A DNA stretch of 64,000 bases from Galbibacter orientalis DSM 19592. GTDB lineage: Bacteria; Bacteroidota; Bacteroidia; Flavobacteriales; Flavobacteriaceae. The translations under genes and the position numbers were made by a program. The notes under the pieces were generated by a model. That model was given only the letters and a program-made list of their open reading frames with translations. It was not told the origin of the DNA and did not search any database. Below are positions 18,708 through 28,296 of this stretch, piece after piece. Within the stretch, counting starts at the first letter, position 1; the number at the start of each line of letters is the position of its first letter. The stretch covers positions 1,178,001-1,242,000 of the forward strand of contig NZ_JH651379.1 of NCBI RefSeq assembly GCF_000260115.1. The letters run 5' to 3'.

Positions 18708-19232
18708 ATGGCTTCGAAAGTTATACAAGCAATATATAATGATGACGACGTTTTGATGTTAGCCGTAAAACGTGTTAAAGAAGCGCATCATCATATTGAA
18801 GAAATATATACGCCATTTCCAGTTCACGGACTAGATAAGGCTATGGGATTAGCTCCAACTAGACTTGCAATTACTGCATTTATGTATGGTTGTGTTGGTT
18901 TAACAGTAGCTATTACGATGATGAATTTTATTATGATTGAAGACTGGCCTCAAAACATTGGTGGAAAACCAAGTTTTAGTTTTATTGAAAACATGCCAGC
19001 TTTCGTTCCAATTATGTTTGAGTTAACTGTATTTTTTGCAGCGCATTTAATGGTTATTACTTTTTATATGAGAAGTAGACTGTGGCCATTTAAAAAAGCA
19101 GAAAACCCAGACGTTAGAACCACAGACGACCATTTTTTAATGGAAGTGTCTTTGAATGATAATGAAGACGAGTTAACAAGACTCTTGGTAGATACAGGAG
19201 CAGTAGAAGTTAAAGTTTCAGAAAAGCATTAA
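18708..19232 (+). CDS. actD: Alternative complex III subunit ActD (DUF3341)
   Basis: 174 residues with two membrane helices (about residues 58-80 and 102-122). The DUF3341-type N-terminus includes the EIYTPFPVHGLDKAMG motif. ActD is a small structural subunit of the complex. Its gene lies between actC and actE with gaps of 4 and 9 bases. Confidence 0.92.
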   Translation: MASKVIQAIYNDDDVLMLAVKRVKEAHHHIEEIYTPFPVHGLDKAMGLAPTRLAITAFMYGCVGLTVAITMMNFIMIEDWPQNIGGKPSFSFIENMPAFVPIMFELTVFFAAHLMVITFYMRSRLWPFKKAENPDVRTTDDHFLMEVSLNDNEDELTRLLVDTGAVEVKVSEKH

Positions 19233-19241
19233 TAATTCGAA

Positions 19242-19832
19242 ATGAGAGTTTTTGTAAAAATAGCGATTGTTTTAGGTGTTGTTACCTTAGTAGCATCATG
19301 TCAAAACACATCATCAAGGAATTACCAATACATGCCTAACATGTACGAATCTGTAGGATACGAAACCTACCAAGAAACAAGTGCATTTAGAAATGGTAAA
19401 GAAGGGCAGTTGCCTGTAGAAGGGACTATAGCTAGAGGGCATATGCCTTATGAGTATCCAAATACTTTAGATGGATATAATTTGGCAAAAGCAAATCTTC
19501 AAAATCCATTACCTTTTGATGCCTATAGAAATGCTGATTCTACAGTTACAGAAGATTATTTAAAGAAAGGGGAAGACCTTTTTGATATCTACTGTGCCGT
19601 TTGTCATGGAACTAAAGGAAATGGAAAAGGTATTTTGGTTGATCGAGAAAAGATACTAGGGGTTCCTAGTTATGACGACGCAGGAAGAGCTATAACAGAA
19701 GGTAGTGTTTACCATGTAATTCGTTACGGATTAAATGCTATGGGGTCTTATGCAAATCAACTGAATGAAGAAGAGCGTTGGCAAGTTACAGAATATGTAA
19801 TGACGCTTAAACACGACTTAGAGAATAAATAA
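19242..19832 (+). CDS. actE: Alternative complex III subunit ActE, monohaem cytochrome c lipoprotein
   Basis: 196 residues. The lipoprotein signal ends in VASC (about residue 20). One CxxCH site, CAVCHG, lies near residue 125 in a class I cytochrome c domain, with a distal Met-containing NAMGSYANQL loop as possible sixth ligand. It probably accepts electrons within the complex and hands them to the oxidase. Confidence 0.92.
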   Translation: MRVFVKIAIVLGVVTLVASCQNTSSRNYQYMPNMYESVGYETYQETSAFRNGKEGQLPVEGTIARGHMPYEYPNTLDGYNLAKANLQNPLPFDAYRNADSTVTEDYLKKGEDLFDIYCAVCHGTKGNGKGILVDREKILGVPSYDDAGRAITEGSVYHVIRYGLNAMGSYANQLNEEERWQVTEYVMTLKHDLENK

Positions 19833-19866
19833 TTAAAATCAACTATCAAAAAGAAGATATCAAGAT

Positions 19867-21240
19867 ATGTATACGTTTTCAAATAAATTAAAGATGGCAT
19901 CTATCATACTAATGATAGTTGGTATTCTTGGGATAGGATACGGTTTTATTAGTTCTCCTTCTACAGTAGAAGAGGCAAAAGCTATGGTGGCAGCAGATGC
20001 ACACCATGGAGGAGCTGCTTCACATGGAGAAGAGTCGCATGAAGCTACAACTACTCATCATTCAGAAGCAAGTGAAGATGCTCACCATGAAGCTAGCGCT
20101 TCTCATGGAGACGAAGCAGCAGAACATGCTTCTCATGATGCTCACACTTTAAGTAAATTACAAAATCGCCCTTGGGCAGCTTTCTTAATAGCAGGATTTT
20201 TCTTTTTCATGATTGCTTTGGGAGCTTTAGTTTTCTATGCAATTCAGCATGTAGCACAAGTAGGTTGGTCTCCAGTACTTTTTAGAGTAATGGAAGGAAT
20301 AAGTTCTTACTTGTTCCCAGGAGCAGTAATCCTTTATGTGTTTTATGTTTTAACTGCTGGTTTCCACATGAATCACCTTTATATATGGATGGATCCTAAT
20401 GTAATGGCGCATGATGAAATCCTTCAATTAAAATCTGGATACCTAAACGTACCATTCTTCTTAATAAGATCTTTTATTTTCTTAGCAGGATGGGTGCTTT
20501 ACAGACACTTTGTAATTAAGAATTCTTATGCTCAAGATGAAGCTAAGGATAATACATACTACAGAAAGAACTTTAAGTTATCTGTCTTTTTCTTATTATT
20601 TTTCTTCGTAACTGAGTCTATCATGGCATGGGATTGGTTTATGGGATTAGAGCCACATTGGTACAGTACATTATTTGCATGGTATGTATTTGCAAGTATG
20701 TTTGTTTCTGCAATATCTGTTATTGCAATGATTACAATGTACTTAAAATCTAAAGGTGTTTTAGAGTTTGTAAACGATAGTCACTTACACGATTTGGCTA
20801 AGTTTATGTTTGGATTAAGTATTTTCTGGACCTACCTATGGTTTGGACAGTTTATGCTAATCTGGTATGCTAATATTCCAGAAGAGGTAGGATACTTTAT
20901 AACTAGAATTGAACATTATAATTTTATATTTTTCGGAATGTTATTGTTCAACTTTGTATTCCCATTCTTAGTACTTATGAATAGCGATTTCAAGCGTGTA
21001 AATTGGTTTGTTATGATAGCTGGAGTTAGTATTCTAGTGGGACACTATATGGATATCTTCCAAATTGTAATGCCATCTACGGTAGGTGAATTATGGAGCT
21101 TTGGAATACCAGAAATCGGAAGCATACTTTTCTTCTTAGGATTGTTTATTTTTGTTGTCTTTGGAGCATTGGCTAAAACCCCATCGTTCTTAGCAAAAAG
21201 AAACCCATTCGTTGAGGAAAGTAAACACTTTCACTATTAA
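19867..21240 (+). CDS. actF: Alternative complex III subunit ActF, quinol:cytochrome c oxidoreductase membrane subunit
   Basis: 457 residues, NrfD-like, with about ten helices. An unusual His/Ala/Glu-rich hydrophilic segment (about residues 40-96, with repeated SHGEE/HHEAS-like units) lies between the first and second helices; it may bind metal or simply be a linker. ActF is a paralogue of ActC. It precedes coxB by 32 bases. Confidence 0.9.
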   Translation: MYTFSNKLKMASIILMIVGILGIGYGFISSPSTVEEAKAMVAADAHHGGAASHGEESHEATTTHHSEASEDAHHEASASHGDEAAEHASHDAHTLSKLQNRPWAAFLIAGFFFFMIALGALVFYAIQHVAQVGWSPVLFRVMEGISSYLFPGAVILYVFYVLTAGFHMNHLYIWMDPNVMAHDEILQLKSGYLNVPFFLIRSFIFLAGWVLYRHFVIKNSYAQDEAKDNTYYRKNFKLSVFFLLFFFVTESIMAWDWFMGLEPHWYSTLFAWYVFASMFVSAISVIAMITMYLKSKGVLEFVNDSHLHDLAKFMFGLSIFWTYLWFGQFMLIWYANIPEEVGYFITRIEHYNFIFFGMLLFNFVFPFLVLMNSDFKRVNWFVMIAGVSILVGHYMDIFQIVMPSTVGELWSFGIPEIGSILFFLGLFIFVVFGALAKTPSFLAKRNPFVEESKHFHY

Positions 21241-21272
21241 TTAAATTTTAAAAAGTAAACAGGATATATACG

Positions 21273-22337
21273 ATGACTGCTTTATTAACTATAATTGTTC
21301 TTCTACTTGTTGCCATTGCCATCTGGCAAATGACTAAAATCTTTGAATTGTCGCAAGTCAATACAGATAATTCTCAGGTTGCTAATGATAAAGACAACAA
21401 GCTAAATGGGTATTTGATGTTTGGATTTCTAATCTTCATCTACCTTATTACCATCTATTCATTCTGGGCATGGGGCGATGTTCTTTTAGGAACACCAGCT
21501 TCTGAGCACGGACCAGAATACGATAGCTTGATGAACATTTCGATGGCATTAATTTTCTTTGTACAAATTGTAACTCAAGCATTATTGCATTGGTTTGCTT
21601 ATAAATACAAAGGACAAAAAGGTAAGAAAGCATTATTTTATGCTGATAATGATAAACTAGAGTTTATCTGGACAATTATACCAGTTATTACTTTAGCAGG
21701 TTTAATTATCTACGGACTTTTTACTTGGACTAGTCTTATGGACATCGATCAAGAAGAAGGAGATCCTATCATTATTGAGCTTTATGCACAGCAGTTTAAC
21801 TGGAAAGCACGTTACGCTGGAGAAGACAATGTTCTAGGTCAAGCAAATGTTCGTTTAATTGATATTAACAAAAACAATGTTATTGGTATTGATGAAGCAG
21901 ATTCTTACGGACAAGATGATATTGTTTCTCAGTCAGAATTACATTTACCAGTAGGGAGAAAAATTATCTTTAAGATGCGTTCTCAAGATGTTTTACACTC
22001 TGCATACATGCCTCATTTTAGAGCGCAAATGAACTGTGTTCCAGGAATGATTACTCAATTCTCTTTTACTCCAACAGTAACAACAGAAGAAATGAGAATG
22101 GATCCAGATATGGTTCAAAAAGTTCAAAAAATTAATAAAATCAGAGCTGAAAGAAGAGCTAACGGTGATGATAATGCTGATGCTTGGGAATTTGACTACG
22201 TATTATTGTGTAACAAAATATGTGGATCTTCTCACTACAATATGCAAATGAAGATTGTAGTAGAATCTCAAGAAGATTTTGATGCTTGGTTAGAAGGTCA
22301 GGATACTTTTAAGCAAACAATCGCAAAGGCAGAGTAA
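21273..22337 (+). CDS. coxB: Cytochrome c oxidase subunit II
   Basis: 354 residues. Three N-terminal hydrophobic segments are followed by a cupredoxin domain with the CuA site: an upstream His in VLHSAYMPHF, then CNKICGSSHYNM near residue 312 supplying Cys, Cys, His and Met. It takes electrons from cytochrome c or ActE. Its place directly after actF suggests an ACIII-oxidase supercomplex like that known from Flavobacterium johnsoniae. Confidence 0.95.
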   Translation: MTALLTIIVLLLVAIAIWQMTKIFELSQVNTDNSQVANDKDNKLNGYLMFGFLIFIYLITIYSFWAWGDVLLGTPASEHGPEYDSLMNISMALIFFVQIVTQALLHWFAYKYKGQKGKKALFYADNDKLEFIWTIIPVITLAGLIIYGLFTWTSLMDIDQEEGDPIIIELYAQQFNWKARYAGEDNVLGQANVRLIDINKNNVIGIDEADSYGQDDIVSQSELHLPVGRKIIFKMRSQDVLHSAYMPHFRAQMNCVPGMITQFSFTPTVTTEEMRMDPDMVQKVQKINKIRAERRANGDDNADAWEFDYVLLCNKICGSSHYNMQMKIVVESQEDFDAWLEGQDTFKQTIAKAE

Positions 22338-22379
22338 AAAGCTATTAATTAAGTTTATAAAAATAAAGGAAATAAGATT

Positions 22380-24200
22380 ATGTCAGCAACAGCACAGACG
22401 CACTCAGAAGATCACGCACATGATCATGGACATCATCATAAGGAGACGTTTATAACAAAGTATATATTCAGTCAAGATCATAAAATGATCTCCAAGCAAT
22501 ACCTAATTACTGGTTTAATAATGGGTGTTATCGGTATTGCTATGTCGTTACTTTTTAGAATGCAAATTGCATGGCCAGGAGAATCTTTTAAAATATTTGA
22601 AGTTTTATTAGGAAAATGGGCTCCAGATGGAGTTATGGACCCTAATATATATTTAGCATTGGTTACCATCCACGGTACTATCATGGTTTTCTTTGTACTT
22701 ACACAAGGATTGAGTGGTACCTTTAGTAACTTACTTATTCCATTACAAATTGGAGCTCGAGATATGGCGTCAGGATTTATGAACATGGTTTCTTACTGGT
22801 TGTTCTTCCTTTCTAGTATTATTATGATCTCTTCTTTATTCCTTGAAGCTGGACCTGCTGCTGCTGGATGGACAATTTATCCTCCATTAAGCGCATTGCC
22901 ACAAGCACAAGGTGGTTCTGGAATGGGAATGACACTTTGGTTAGTTTCTATGGCAATATTTGTTGCGTCTTCTTTATTAGGATCGTTAAACTATGTTGTT
23001 ACAGTAATTAATTTAAGAACAAAAGGAATGTCTATGACAAGATTGCCACTTACAATTTGGGCTTTCTTTGTTACTGCAATTATCGGGATTGTTTCTTTCC
23101 CAGTTCTTCTGTCTGCTGCATTGTTATTAATTATGGATAGAAGTTTTGGAACTTCTTTCTTCTTATCAGATATATTTATTCAAGGGGAGGTTTTACATTA
23201 CCAAGGAGGTTCACCTGTATTATTTGAGCACCTTTTCTGGTTCTTAGGTCACCCAGAGGTATATATTGTAATTTTACCTGCAATGGGACTTGTGTCTGAA
23301 ATTATGGCTGCAAACTCTCGTAAACCAATTTTTGGATACCGTGCAATGATAGCTTCTATCTTAGCAATTGCATTTTTATCTACTATTGTATGGGGTCACC
23401 ACATGTTTATCTCAGGGATGAATCCATTTTTAGGTTCTGTATTTACATTTACTACCTTATTAATTGCAATTCCATCTGCTGTAAAAGCCTTTAACTGGAT
23501 TACAACTATTTGGAAAGGTAATATACAAATGAATCCAGCCATGTTATTCTCTATTGGTTTTGTTTCTACATTTATTACTGGAGGTTTAACAGGGATTATT
23601 TTAGGAGATAGTGCATTAGATATTAACGTTCACGATACATATTTTGTAATTGCTCACTTCCACTTAGTAATGGGTATTTCTGCTCTTTACGGAATGTTTG
23701 CTGGGATTTACCATTGGTATCCTAAAATGTTTGGAAGAATGTTGAATAAAAATTTAGGGTATATCCATTTCTGGATTACTGCAATTTGTGCGTATGGAGT
23801 TTTCTTCCCAATGCACTTTGTAGGAATGGCAGGGGTACCTAGACGTTATTATACAAATACTAACTTCCCAATGTTTGACGATTTAACAAACATTCAGGTG
23901 GTAATGACAGTTTTTGCTTTAATCGCAGGATTAGCACAGTTAATCTTTGCTTGGAACTTTGTTTACAGTATTTTCTACGGAGAAAGAGCAACTCAAAACC
24001 CATGGAAATCTACTACTTTGGAATGGACTACACCTGTAGAGGCAACTCACGGAAACTGGCCAGGAGAAATTCCAGAAGTTCACAGATGGCCTTACGATTA
24101 TAGTAAGACTGATGAGAATGGGGAGTACGTAATTCCAGGACAGGATTTTGTTCCTCAAACTGTTCCTTTACAAGAAGGAGAAGAAGAATTACAACACTAG
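22380..24200 (+). CDS. coxA: Cytochrome c oxidase subunit I
   Basis: 606 residues with twelve or more helices. The active-site region is clear: WFLGHPEVYI (CuB His and the cross-linked Tyr), WGHHMFISG (two CuB His) and HDTYFVIAHFHLVMG (haem ligands). The His-rich N-terminus (HSEDHAHDHGHHHKE) is typical of Bacteroidota. No subunit III or IV gene follows; a strong terminator comes right after, so those subunits must be encoded elsewhere. Confidence 0.97.
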   Translation: MSATAQTHSEDHAHDHGHHHKETFITKYIFSQDHKMISKQYLITGLIMGVIGIAMSLLFRMQIAWPGESFKIFEVLLGKWAPDGVMDPNIYLALVTIHGTIMVFFVLTQGLSGTFSNLLIPLQIGARDMASGFMNMVSYWLFFLSSIIMISSLFLEAGPAAAGWTIYPPLSALPQAQGGSGMGMTLWLVSMAIFVASSLLGSLNYVVTVINLRTKGMSMTRLPLTIWAFFVTAIIGIVSFPVLLSAALLLIMDRSFGTSFFLSDIFIQGEVLHYQGGSPVLFEHLFWFLGHPEVYIVILPAMGLVSEIMAANSRKPIFGYRAMIASILAIAFLSTIVWGHHMFISGMNPFLGSVFTFTTLLIAIPSAVKAFNWITTIWKGNIQMNPAMLFSIGFVSTFITGGLTGIILGDSALDINVHDTYFVIAHFHLVMGISALYGMFAGIYHWYPKMFGRMLNKNLGYIHFWITAICAYGVFFPMHFVGMAGVPRRYYTNTNFPMFDDLTNIQVVMTVFALIAGLAQLIFAWNFVYSIFYGERATQNPWKSTTLEWTTPVEATHGNWPGEIPEVHRWPYDYSKTDENGEYVIPGQDFVPQTVPLQEGEEELQH

Positions 24201-24218
24201 AATATAACTTATATATCA

Positions 24219-24253
24219 AAAAAAGACCTTCACAATTGAAGGTTTTTTTTTTT
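24219..24253 (+). terminator. Terminator of the act-cox operon
   Basis: ACCTTCA-CAAT-TGAAGGT perfect stem followed by a run of at least ten T. Confidence 0.92.
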
Positions 24254-24311
24254 GGAGTGAAGTTTTTGTTTGATGCTATTTTTTTATGCAATAAGGATTG
24301 CAACGGATAGC

Positions 24312-24382
24312 TTTTGTAGTGCTTTTGCTTTTGGCACTACAAAACTATGAGTGGAAAGCCTGGTACCGCACATTGGTGCGGT
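24312..24382. repeat. Pair of hairpins between coxA and ahcY
   Basis: An 11-bp perfect stem (24312-24322 with 24334-24344) is followed by an 8-bp perfect stem TACCGCAC/GTGCGGTA (24363-24382). Neither has a T-run, so they are not ordinary terminators. They may be a repetitive extragenic palindrome. Confidence 0.5.
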
Positions 24383-24404
24383 AATTGCCCAATAAGCAAT
24401 AGAC

Positions 24405-24437
24405 ATAAAAAAACTGCTACCCAATTTGGATAGCAGC
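24405..24437 (-). terminator. Terminator of ahcY
   Basis: Read on the minus strand, a CTGCTATCC/GGGTAGCAG stem is followed by a T-run, just after the ahcY stop codon. Confidence 0.85.
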
Positions 24438-24465
24438 TTGCTTGTTTTAAGCTGAAATAGTTTTT

Positions 24466-25782
24466 TTAGTATCTGTAATATTCTGGTTTAAATGGCCCTT
24501 CAACAGTTACCCCAATATATTTAGCTTGCTCTTCATTAAGCTCTGTAAGCTCAACTCCAATCTTTTCTAAGTGTAGTTTTGCTACTTTTTCGTCTAAGTG
24601 CTTAGGAAGCATGTAAACGTCATTGTCGTACTTATCAGTATAATTCCAAAGCTCAATTTGTGCTAAAGTTTGGTTGGTAAAAGAGTTACTCATTACAAAG
24701 CTAGGGTGTCCAGTTGCACAACCTAAATTTACCAATCTCCCTTGCGCTAAAAGAATTACATCTTTACCATTAATAGTATATTTATCTACTTGTGGTTTGA
24801 TATTTACTTTGTTTGCACCATGATTTTTGTTTAACCAAGCAACGTCAATTTCGTTATCAAAATGTCCAATATTACAAACAATTGTTTTGTCTTTCATTTT
24901 CTCGAAATGCTTGCTTGTAACAATGTCTTTATTTCCAGTAGTAGTAATAATGATATCTGCTTTTTCAACAACAGTTTCTAGTTTTTTAACCTCGTAACCG
25001 TCCATAGCAGCTTGAAGTGCACAAATTGGATCGATTTCTGTAACTGTAACAATAGAACCTGCACCTCTAAACGAAGCCGCTGTACCTTTTCCTACATCTC
25101 CATAACCACAAACAATAACGCGTTTACCAGCTAGCATAACGTCTGTTGCTCTTCTAATAGCATCAACCGCACTTTCTCTACATCCGTATTTGTTATCAAA
25201 TTTAGACTTGGTAACAGAATCGTTTACGTTGATAGCAGGCATTGGTAGCGTTCCATTTTTTACACGCTCATATAAACGGTGAACTCCAGTAGTAGTTTCT
25301 TCTGAAAGTCCTTTTACATCTTTAGCAAGCGCTGGATATTTGTCTAAAACCATATTTGTAAGATCGCCACCATCATCCAAAATCATATTTAATGGTTTTC
25401 TATCTTCTCCAAAGAAAAGTGTTTGCTCGATACACCAGTCAAATTCCTCTTCTGTCATTCCTTTCCAAGCATACACAGCTGTTCCAGCAGCAGCAATTGC
25501 AGCAGCAGCTTCATCTTGCGTAGAGTATATATTACAAGAACTCCAAGTAACTTCTGCACCTAATGCAAGTAAAGTCTCAATTAAAACAGCTGTTTGAACC
25601 GTCATATGTAAACATCCTGCAATACGCGCACCTTTTAATGGTTGCTCGTTTTTGTATTCTTCTCTAAGCGACATTAAGCCTGGCATTTCTGCTTCAGCTA
25701 ATTCTATTTCTTTTCTTCCCCATTCTGCCAAAGAAATATCTTTTACTTTGTAGGCCACATAAGGAACTGTTTTGGTACTCAT
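24466..25782 (-). CDS. ahcY: Adenosylhomocysteinase
   Basis: 438 residues, full length. Visible are the substrate-binding residues in [10 protein letters not shown], the NAD-binding glycine motif [17 protein letters not shown] and the C-terminal KYY-like end (FKPEYYRY). The enzyme hydrolyses S-adenosylhomocysteine to adenosine and homocysteine, keeping methylation going. It is a single gene with a leader of about 165 bases (CAAAGTTA, a reverse TAnnTTTG box, at 25949-25956). The leader has a hairpin at 25898-25915, but nothing resembling a known SAH riboswitch was seen. Confidence 0.97.
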   Translation of the reverse strand: MSTKTVPYVAYKVKDISLAEWGRKEIELAEAEMPGLMSLREEYKNEQPLKGARIAGCLHMTVQTAVLIETLLALGAEVTWSSCNIYSTQDEAAAAIAAAGTAVYAWKGMTEEEFDWCIEQTLFFGEDRKPLNMILDDGGDLTNMVLDKYPALAKDVKGLSEETTTGVHRLYERVKNGTLPMPAINVNDSVTKSKFDNKYGCRESAVDAIRRATDVMLAGKRVIVCGYGDVGKGTAASFRGAGSIVTVTEIDPICALQAAMDGYEVKKLETVVEKADIIITTTGNKDIVTSKHFEKMKDKTIVCNIGHFDNEIDVAWLNKNHGANKVNIKPQVDKYTINGKDVILLAQGRLVNLGCATGHPSFVMSNSFTNQTLAQIELWNYTDKYDNDVYMLPKHLDEKVAKLHLEKIGVELTELNEEQAKYIGVTVEGPFKPEYYRY

Positions 25783-25897
25783 ATTACTTTTTCGATTTAA
25801 ATTTTTGTTTCCTTAACGAGTTAAAATCTGTTATTATGAAGGATGATTCCCGAATAATTAAGTTTGTTTAAACTCATTTCTTATTTTTACGTCTGTT

Positions 25898-25915
25898 AAG
25901 CAACAATAGTTGCTT
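25898..25915 (-). promoter_or_regulatory. Hairpin in the ahcY leader
   Basis: AAGCAAC-AATA-GTTGCTT is a perfect 7-bp stem within the leader between the minus-strand -7 box (25949-25956) and the ahcY start. There is no T-run, so its role is unclear. Confidence 0.35.
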
Positions 25916-25977
25916 TGTAATAGTAATTTTTTCTGAAAAAAATCAGTGCAAAGTTACATAAATAACTTTTATTATTC

Positions 25978-26619
25978 ATGCCTCTTTACAAAACTATAAC
26001 GCCCGCTTCTAATACTAAAGTGCTGATTTGGAAGATAGAAGAATCTTATGATGATTTGCGTCAAGGAATTGAGCTCACTGCAAATTGCAAAGACCGTTTG
26101 AGTCATATGAAATCTGAAATTCATCAACGCGGATTTTTAAGTGTCCGACACTTACTGAAAGCGGCTGGCTATGTTACTTCAGATTTGTATTATGATGCTC
26201 ATGGAAAACCGCATTTAAAAGATGGAAATTATATTTCAATAACACATTCTTTTACTTTTTCTGGGATTATAGTGAGTAGCAATACCAATATAGGAATTGA
26301 TATAGAAAAGCAACGTAATAAAATAAGTGTGATTGCAAATAAGTTTGTAAATTATGAATACAATTTCCTTACAGATGAAGATGTAAGAAAACTAACCGTT
26401 GTTTGGTGTGTTAAAGAGAGTTTATATAAAGTTTTTGCTACGGAAGGAATGAGCTTTAAACAACATACGAAGGTTATTTCTTTTGATTTAGACGAAGGGA
26501 ATACTATTGGTTGGATTTTTTACCACGGAATTATACAAAAGTATAAAGTAGAATTTTTAGAGTTTGATGGTTTTACTTGCGCGTATGCTTTGGAGGTTGG
26601 AAGTTTGGGGAGTTTGTAA
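25978..26619 (+). CDS. 4'-phosphopantetheinyl transferase superfamily protein
   Basis: 213 residues, Sfp-like two-lobe form. The magnesium-binding motif GIDIEKQ and the WCVKESLYKVF helix (WxxKExxxK) are both present. These enzymes attach phosphopantetheine from CoA to acyl or peptidyl carrier proteins. No carrier protein gene is near, so the target is unknown. It is divergent from ahcY with overlapping promoter regions. Confidence 0.88.
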   Translation: MPLYKTITPASNTKVLIWKIEESYDDLRQGIELTANCKDRLSHMKSEIHQRGFLSVRHLLKAAGYVTSDLYYDAHGKPHLKDGNYISITHSFTFSGIIVSSNTNIGIDIEKQRNKISVIANKFVNYEYNFLTDEDVRKLTVVWCVKESLYKVFATEGMSFKQHTKVISFDLDEGNTIGWIFYHGIIQKYKVEFLEFDGFTCAYALEVGSLGSL

Positions 26620-26830
26620 AGTTGAAAGTTGAAAGTTGAAAAGAAAAGCCGGAAGACGGAAGCCTGAAGTCCGAAAAAGGATTGAAAGTAAAAAGTATAT
26701 AAAGTAAAAAAGTTAAAAGAGAATTAGGAAAGGAGAAAGGTTTTTGTTGTTTTAACCAACAACCAACAACCAACAACCATTAACGAATAACAATTAACGA
26801 ATAACAATTAACCAATAACAACTAACACCT
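26620..26830 (+). repeat. Low-complexity intergenic stretch
   Basis: It contains back-to-back units of AAGTTGAA, GGAAGACGGAAG-like units, and short direct repeats of ACCAACA and AACGAATAACAATT. No gene was seen. The next gene starts at 26872. Confidence 0.6.
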
Positions 26831-26871
26831 TATTCTAAAAAGAAAAGCATTAAAATTAGAAATATTATAAC

Positions 26872-27132
26872 ATGAACATATCAGTAGAATTAACATTAAC
26901 GCCACTTCAAGACGATTTTGAACCAGCAATTATTCATTTTATAAAAAAAATGAGGGCAAGCGGACTCACAGTGTTAGAAAATCCGTTGAGTACACAAGTC
27001 TATGGAGATTATGACAAAGTGATGAAAGTAATAACTACAGAAGTTAAAGAAGCTTTTGAAATGATTGATAAAGGCTTGTTATATATGAAAATTGTAAAAT
27101 CTGACCGAAGCGAGTATGAACCTCATTTTTGA
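26872..27132 (+). CDS. Thiamine-binding (MTH1187/YkoF-like) small protein
   Basis: 86 residues with the ferredoxin-like fold pattern of the MTH1187/YkoF family: MNISVELTLTPLQDDFEP, a helix, NPLSTQVYGDYDKVMKV and a last strand. Family members bind thiamine or its pyrimidine part. The 3' end overlaps the pnuC-like gene by 17 bases, indicating one transcript with coupled translation and a shared vitamin substrate. Confidence 0.8.
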   Translation: MNISVELTLTPLQDDFEPAIIHFIKKMRASGLTVLENPLSTQVYGDYDKVMKVITTEVKEAFEMIDKGLLYMKIVKSDRSEYEPHF

Positions 27133-27754
27133 TTGGCTTTTCTCGCAATACAACGGTGTTCCTACTCATTATATAGTTCTTGAAATTATTGGAGTTGTTT
27201 TTGGTTTTTTAAGTGTGTGGTATTCTAAAAAGGAGAATATTTTAGTCTATCCAACGGGAATTATTAGCACCGCTATTTTTGTGTATTTATTATTGCAATA
27301 TGGCTTACTTGGCGATATGATGATTAATGCATATTATTTTTCCATGAGTATTTATGGATGGTATGTATGGACGCGCAAAGTAGACGATACCCATTTTATT
27401 CCGATAACCAAAACCACTAAAAAGGAACAAATAATATCGGTGTTTCTTTTTATAGGAACTATGATTTTTGTGTTTGCTGTTTATGAGATTTTTGATAAAT
27501 GGGAGTCGTGGATGTCGTATGTAGATATTTTAACTACCGCCATATTTTTTGTAGGAATGTGGCTTATGGCAAAGAAGAAATTAGAGAATTGGATTTATTG
27601 GATTATAGGAGATATTATTTCTGTTCCACTCTACCTTTTTAAAGGATTAGCATTTACAAGTTTGCAATATTTAATATTTACAATTATTGCAATTTATGGT
27701 TACAAAGCATGGAAGAAAAACTTAAACAAGAGCCCTCAGACATTATTAAAATAG
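27116..27754 (+). CDS. PnuC-family vitamin transporter (PnuT or PnuC)
   Basis: 212 residues with seven hydrophobic helices and the Trp/Tyr-rich facilitator pattern (NAYYFSMSIYGWYVW, WESWMSYVDILTTAIF, WIYWIIGDIISVPLYL). PnuC proteins carry nicotinamide riboside, while close relatives called PnuT carry thiamine. The upstream thiamine-binding gene argues for thiamine, and the downstream NadR-like kinase gene for nicotinamide riboside, so the substrate is uncertain. It overlaps both neighbours (17 and 46 bases). Confidence 0.88.
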   Translation: MNLIFDWLFSQYNGVPTHYIVLEIIGVVFGFLSVWYSKKENILVYPTGIISTAIFVYLLLQYGLLGDMMINAYYFSMSIYGWYVWTRKVDDTHFIPITKTTKKEQIISVFLFIGTMIFVFAVYEIFDKWESWMSYVDILTTAIFFVGMWLMAKKKLENWIYWIIGDIISVPLYLFKGLAFTSLQYLIFTIIAIYGYKAWKKNLNKSPQTLLK

Positions 27755-28296
27755 TAATGTTCGGGCCAGAATCTACTGGAAAAACCACCCTAGCACAGGC
27801 TTTAGCAGCTCATTATAACACTAAATGGGTTCCAGAGTATGCACGGGAGTATCTTCAAGAAAAATGGAACAGGGAACAAAAAACTTGTGAGCCTAAAGAT
27901 TTGATTCCCATTGCTGAAGGACAAATTTACTTAGAAAATAAGCTCACAAAGCAAGCGAATAAAATCCTTTTTTGTGATACCGATTTGCTGGAGACAAAGG
28001 TGTATTCAGAAGCATATTACTTAGGGAATTGTGATCCAATTCTTGAAAAATATGCAGTAGAAAATACATACAATTTATATTTTTTGACGTATATTGATGT
28101 TCCATGGGAGAAAGATGATCTTCGTGATAAACCCGAGGAACGCGAAGAAATGTTTGATTATTTTAAAAACACCCTCGATACCTATAATAAAAGCTATGTG
28201 TTGCTAAAAGGCGATTTTGAAAATCGTATGAAAACAGCTATTAACCATGTAGAAAAACTTATACAAGAAAATGACAACACTTACGGAAACCGATAA
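27709..28296 (+). CDS. NadR-like ATP-binding kinase
   Basis: 195 residues. The P-loop GPESTGKTTLAQAL and the following VPEYAREYL segment are the mark of the ribosylnicotinamide-kinase domain of NadR. The nicotinamide-nucleotide adenylyltransferase domain is absent. It probably phosphorylates the vitamin brought in by the overlapping transporter, trapping it in the cell. Thiamine has been suggested as substrate for similar proteins beside PnuT; that is inference here. It overlaps the transporter (46 bases) and the DUF4301 gene (26 bases). Confidence 0.85.
   Translation: MEEKLKQEPSDIIKIVMFGPESTGKTTLAQALAAHYNTKWVPEYAREYLQEKWNREQKTCEPKDLIPIAEGQIYLENKLTKQANKILFCDTDLLETKVYSEAYYLGNCDPILEKYAVENTYNLYFLTYIDVPWEKDDLRDKPEEREEMFDYFKNTLDTYNKSYVLLKGDFENRMKTAINHVEKLIQENDNTYGNR

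Noticed and set aside
25783-25948. SAH riboswitch before ahcY
   Set aside because: Only one short hairpin is present and the conserved SAH-aptamer core was not recognised.
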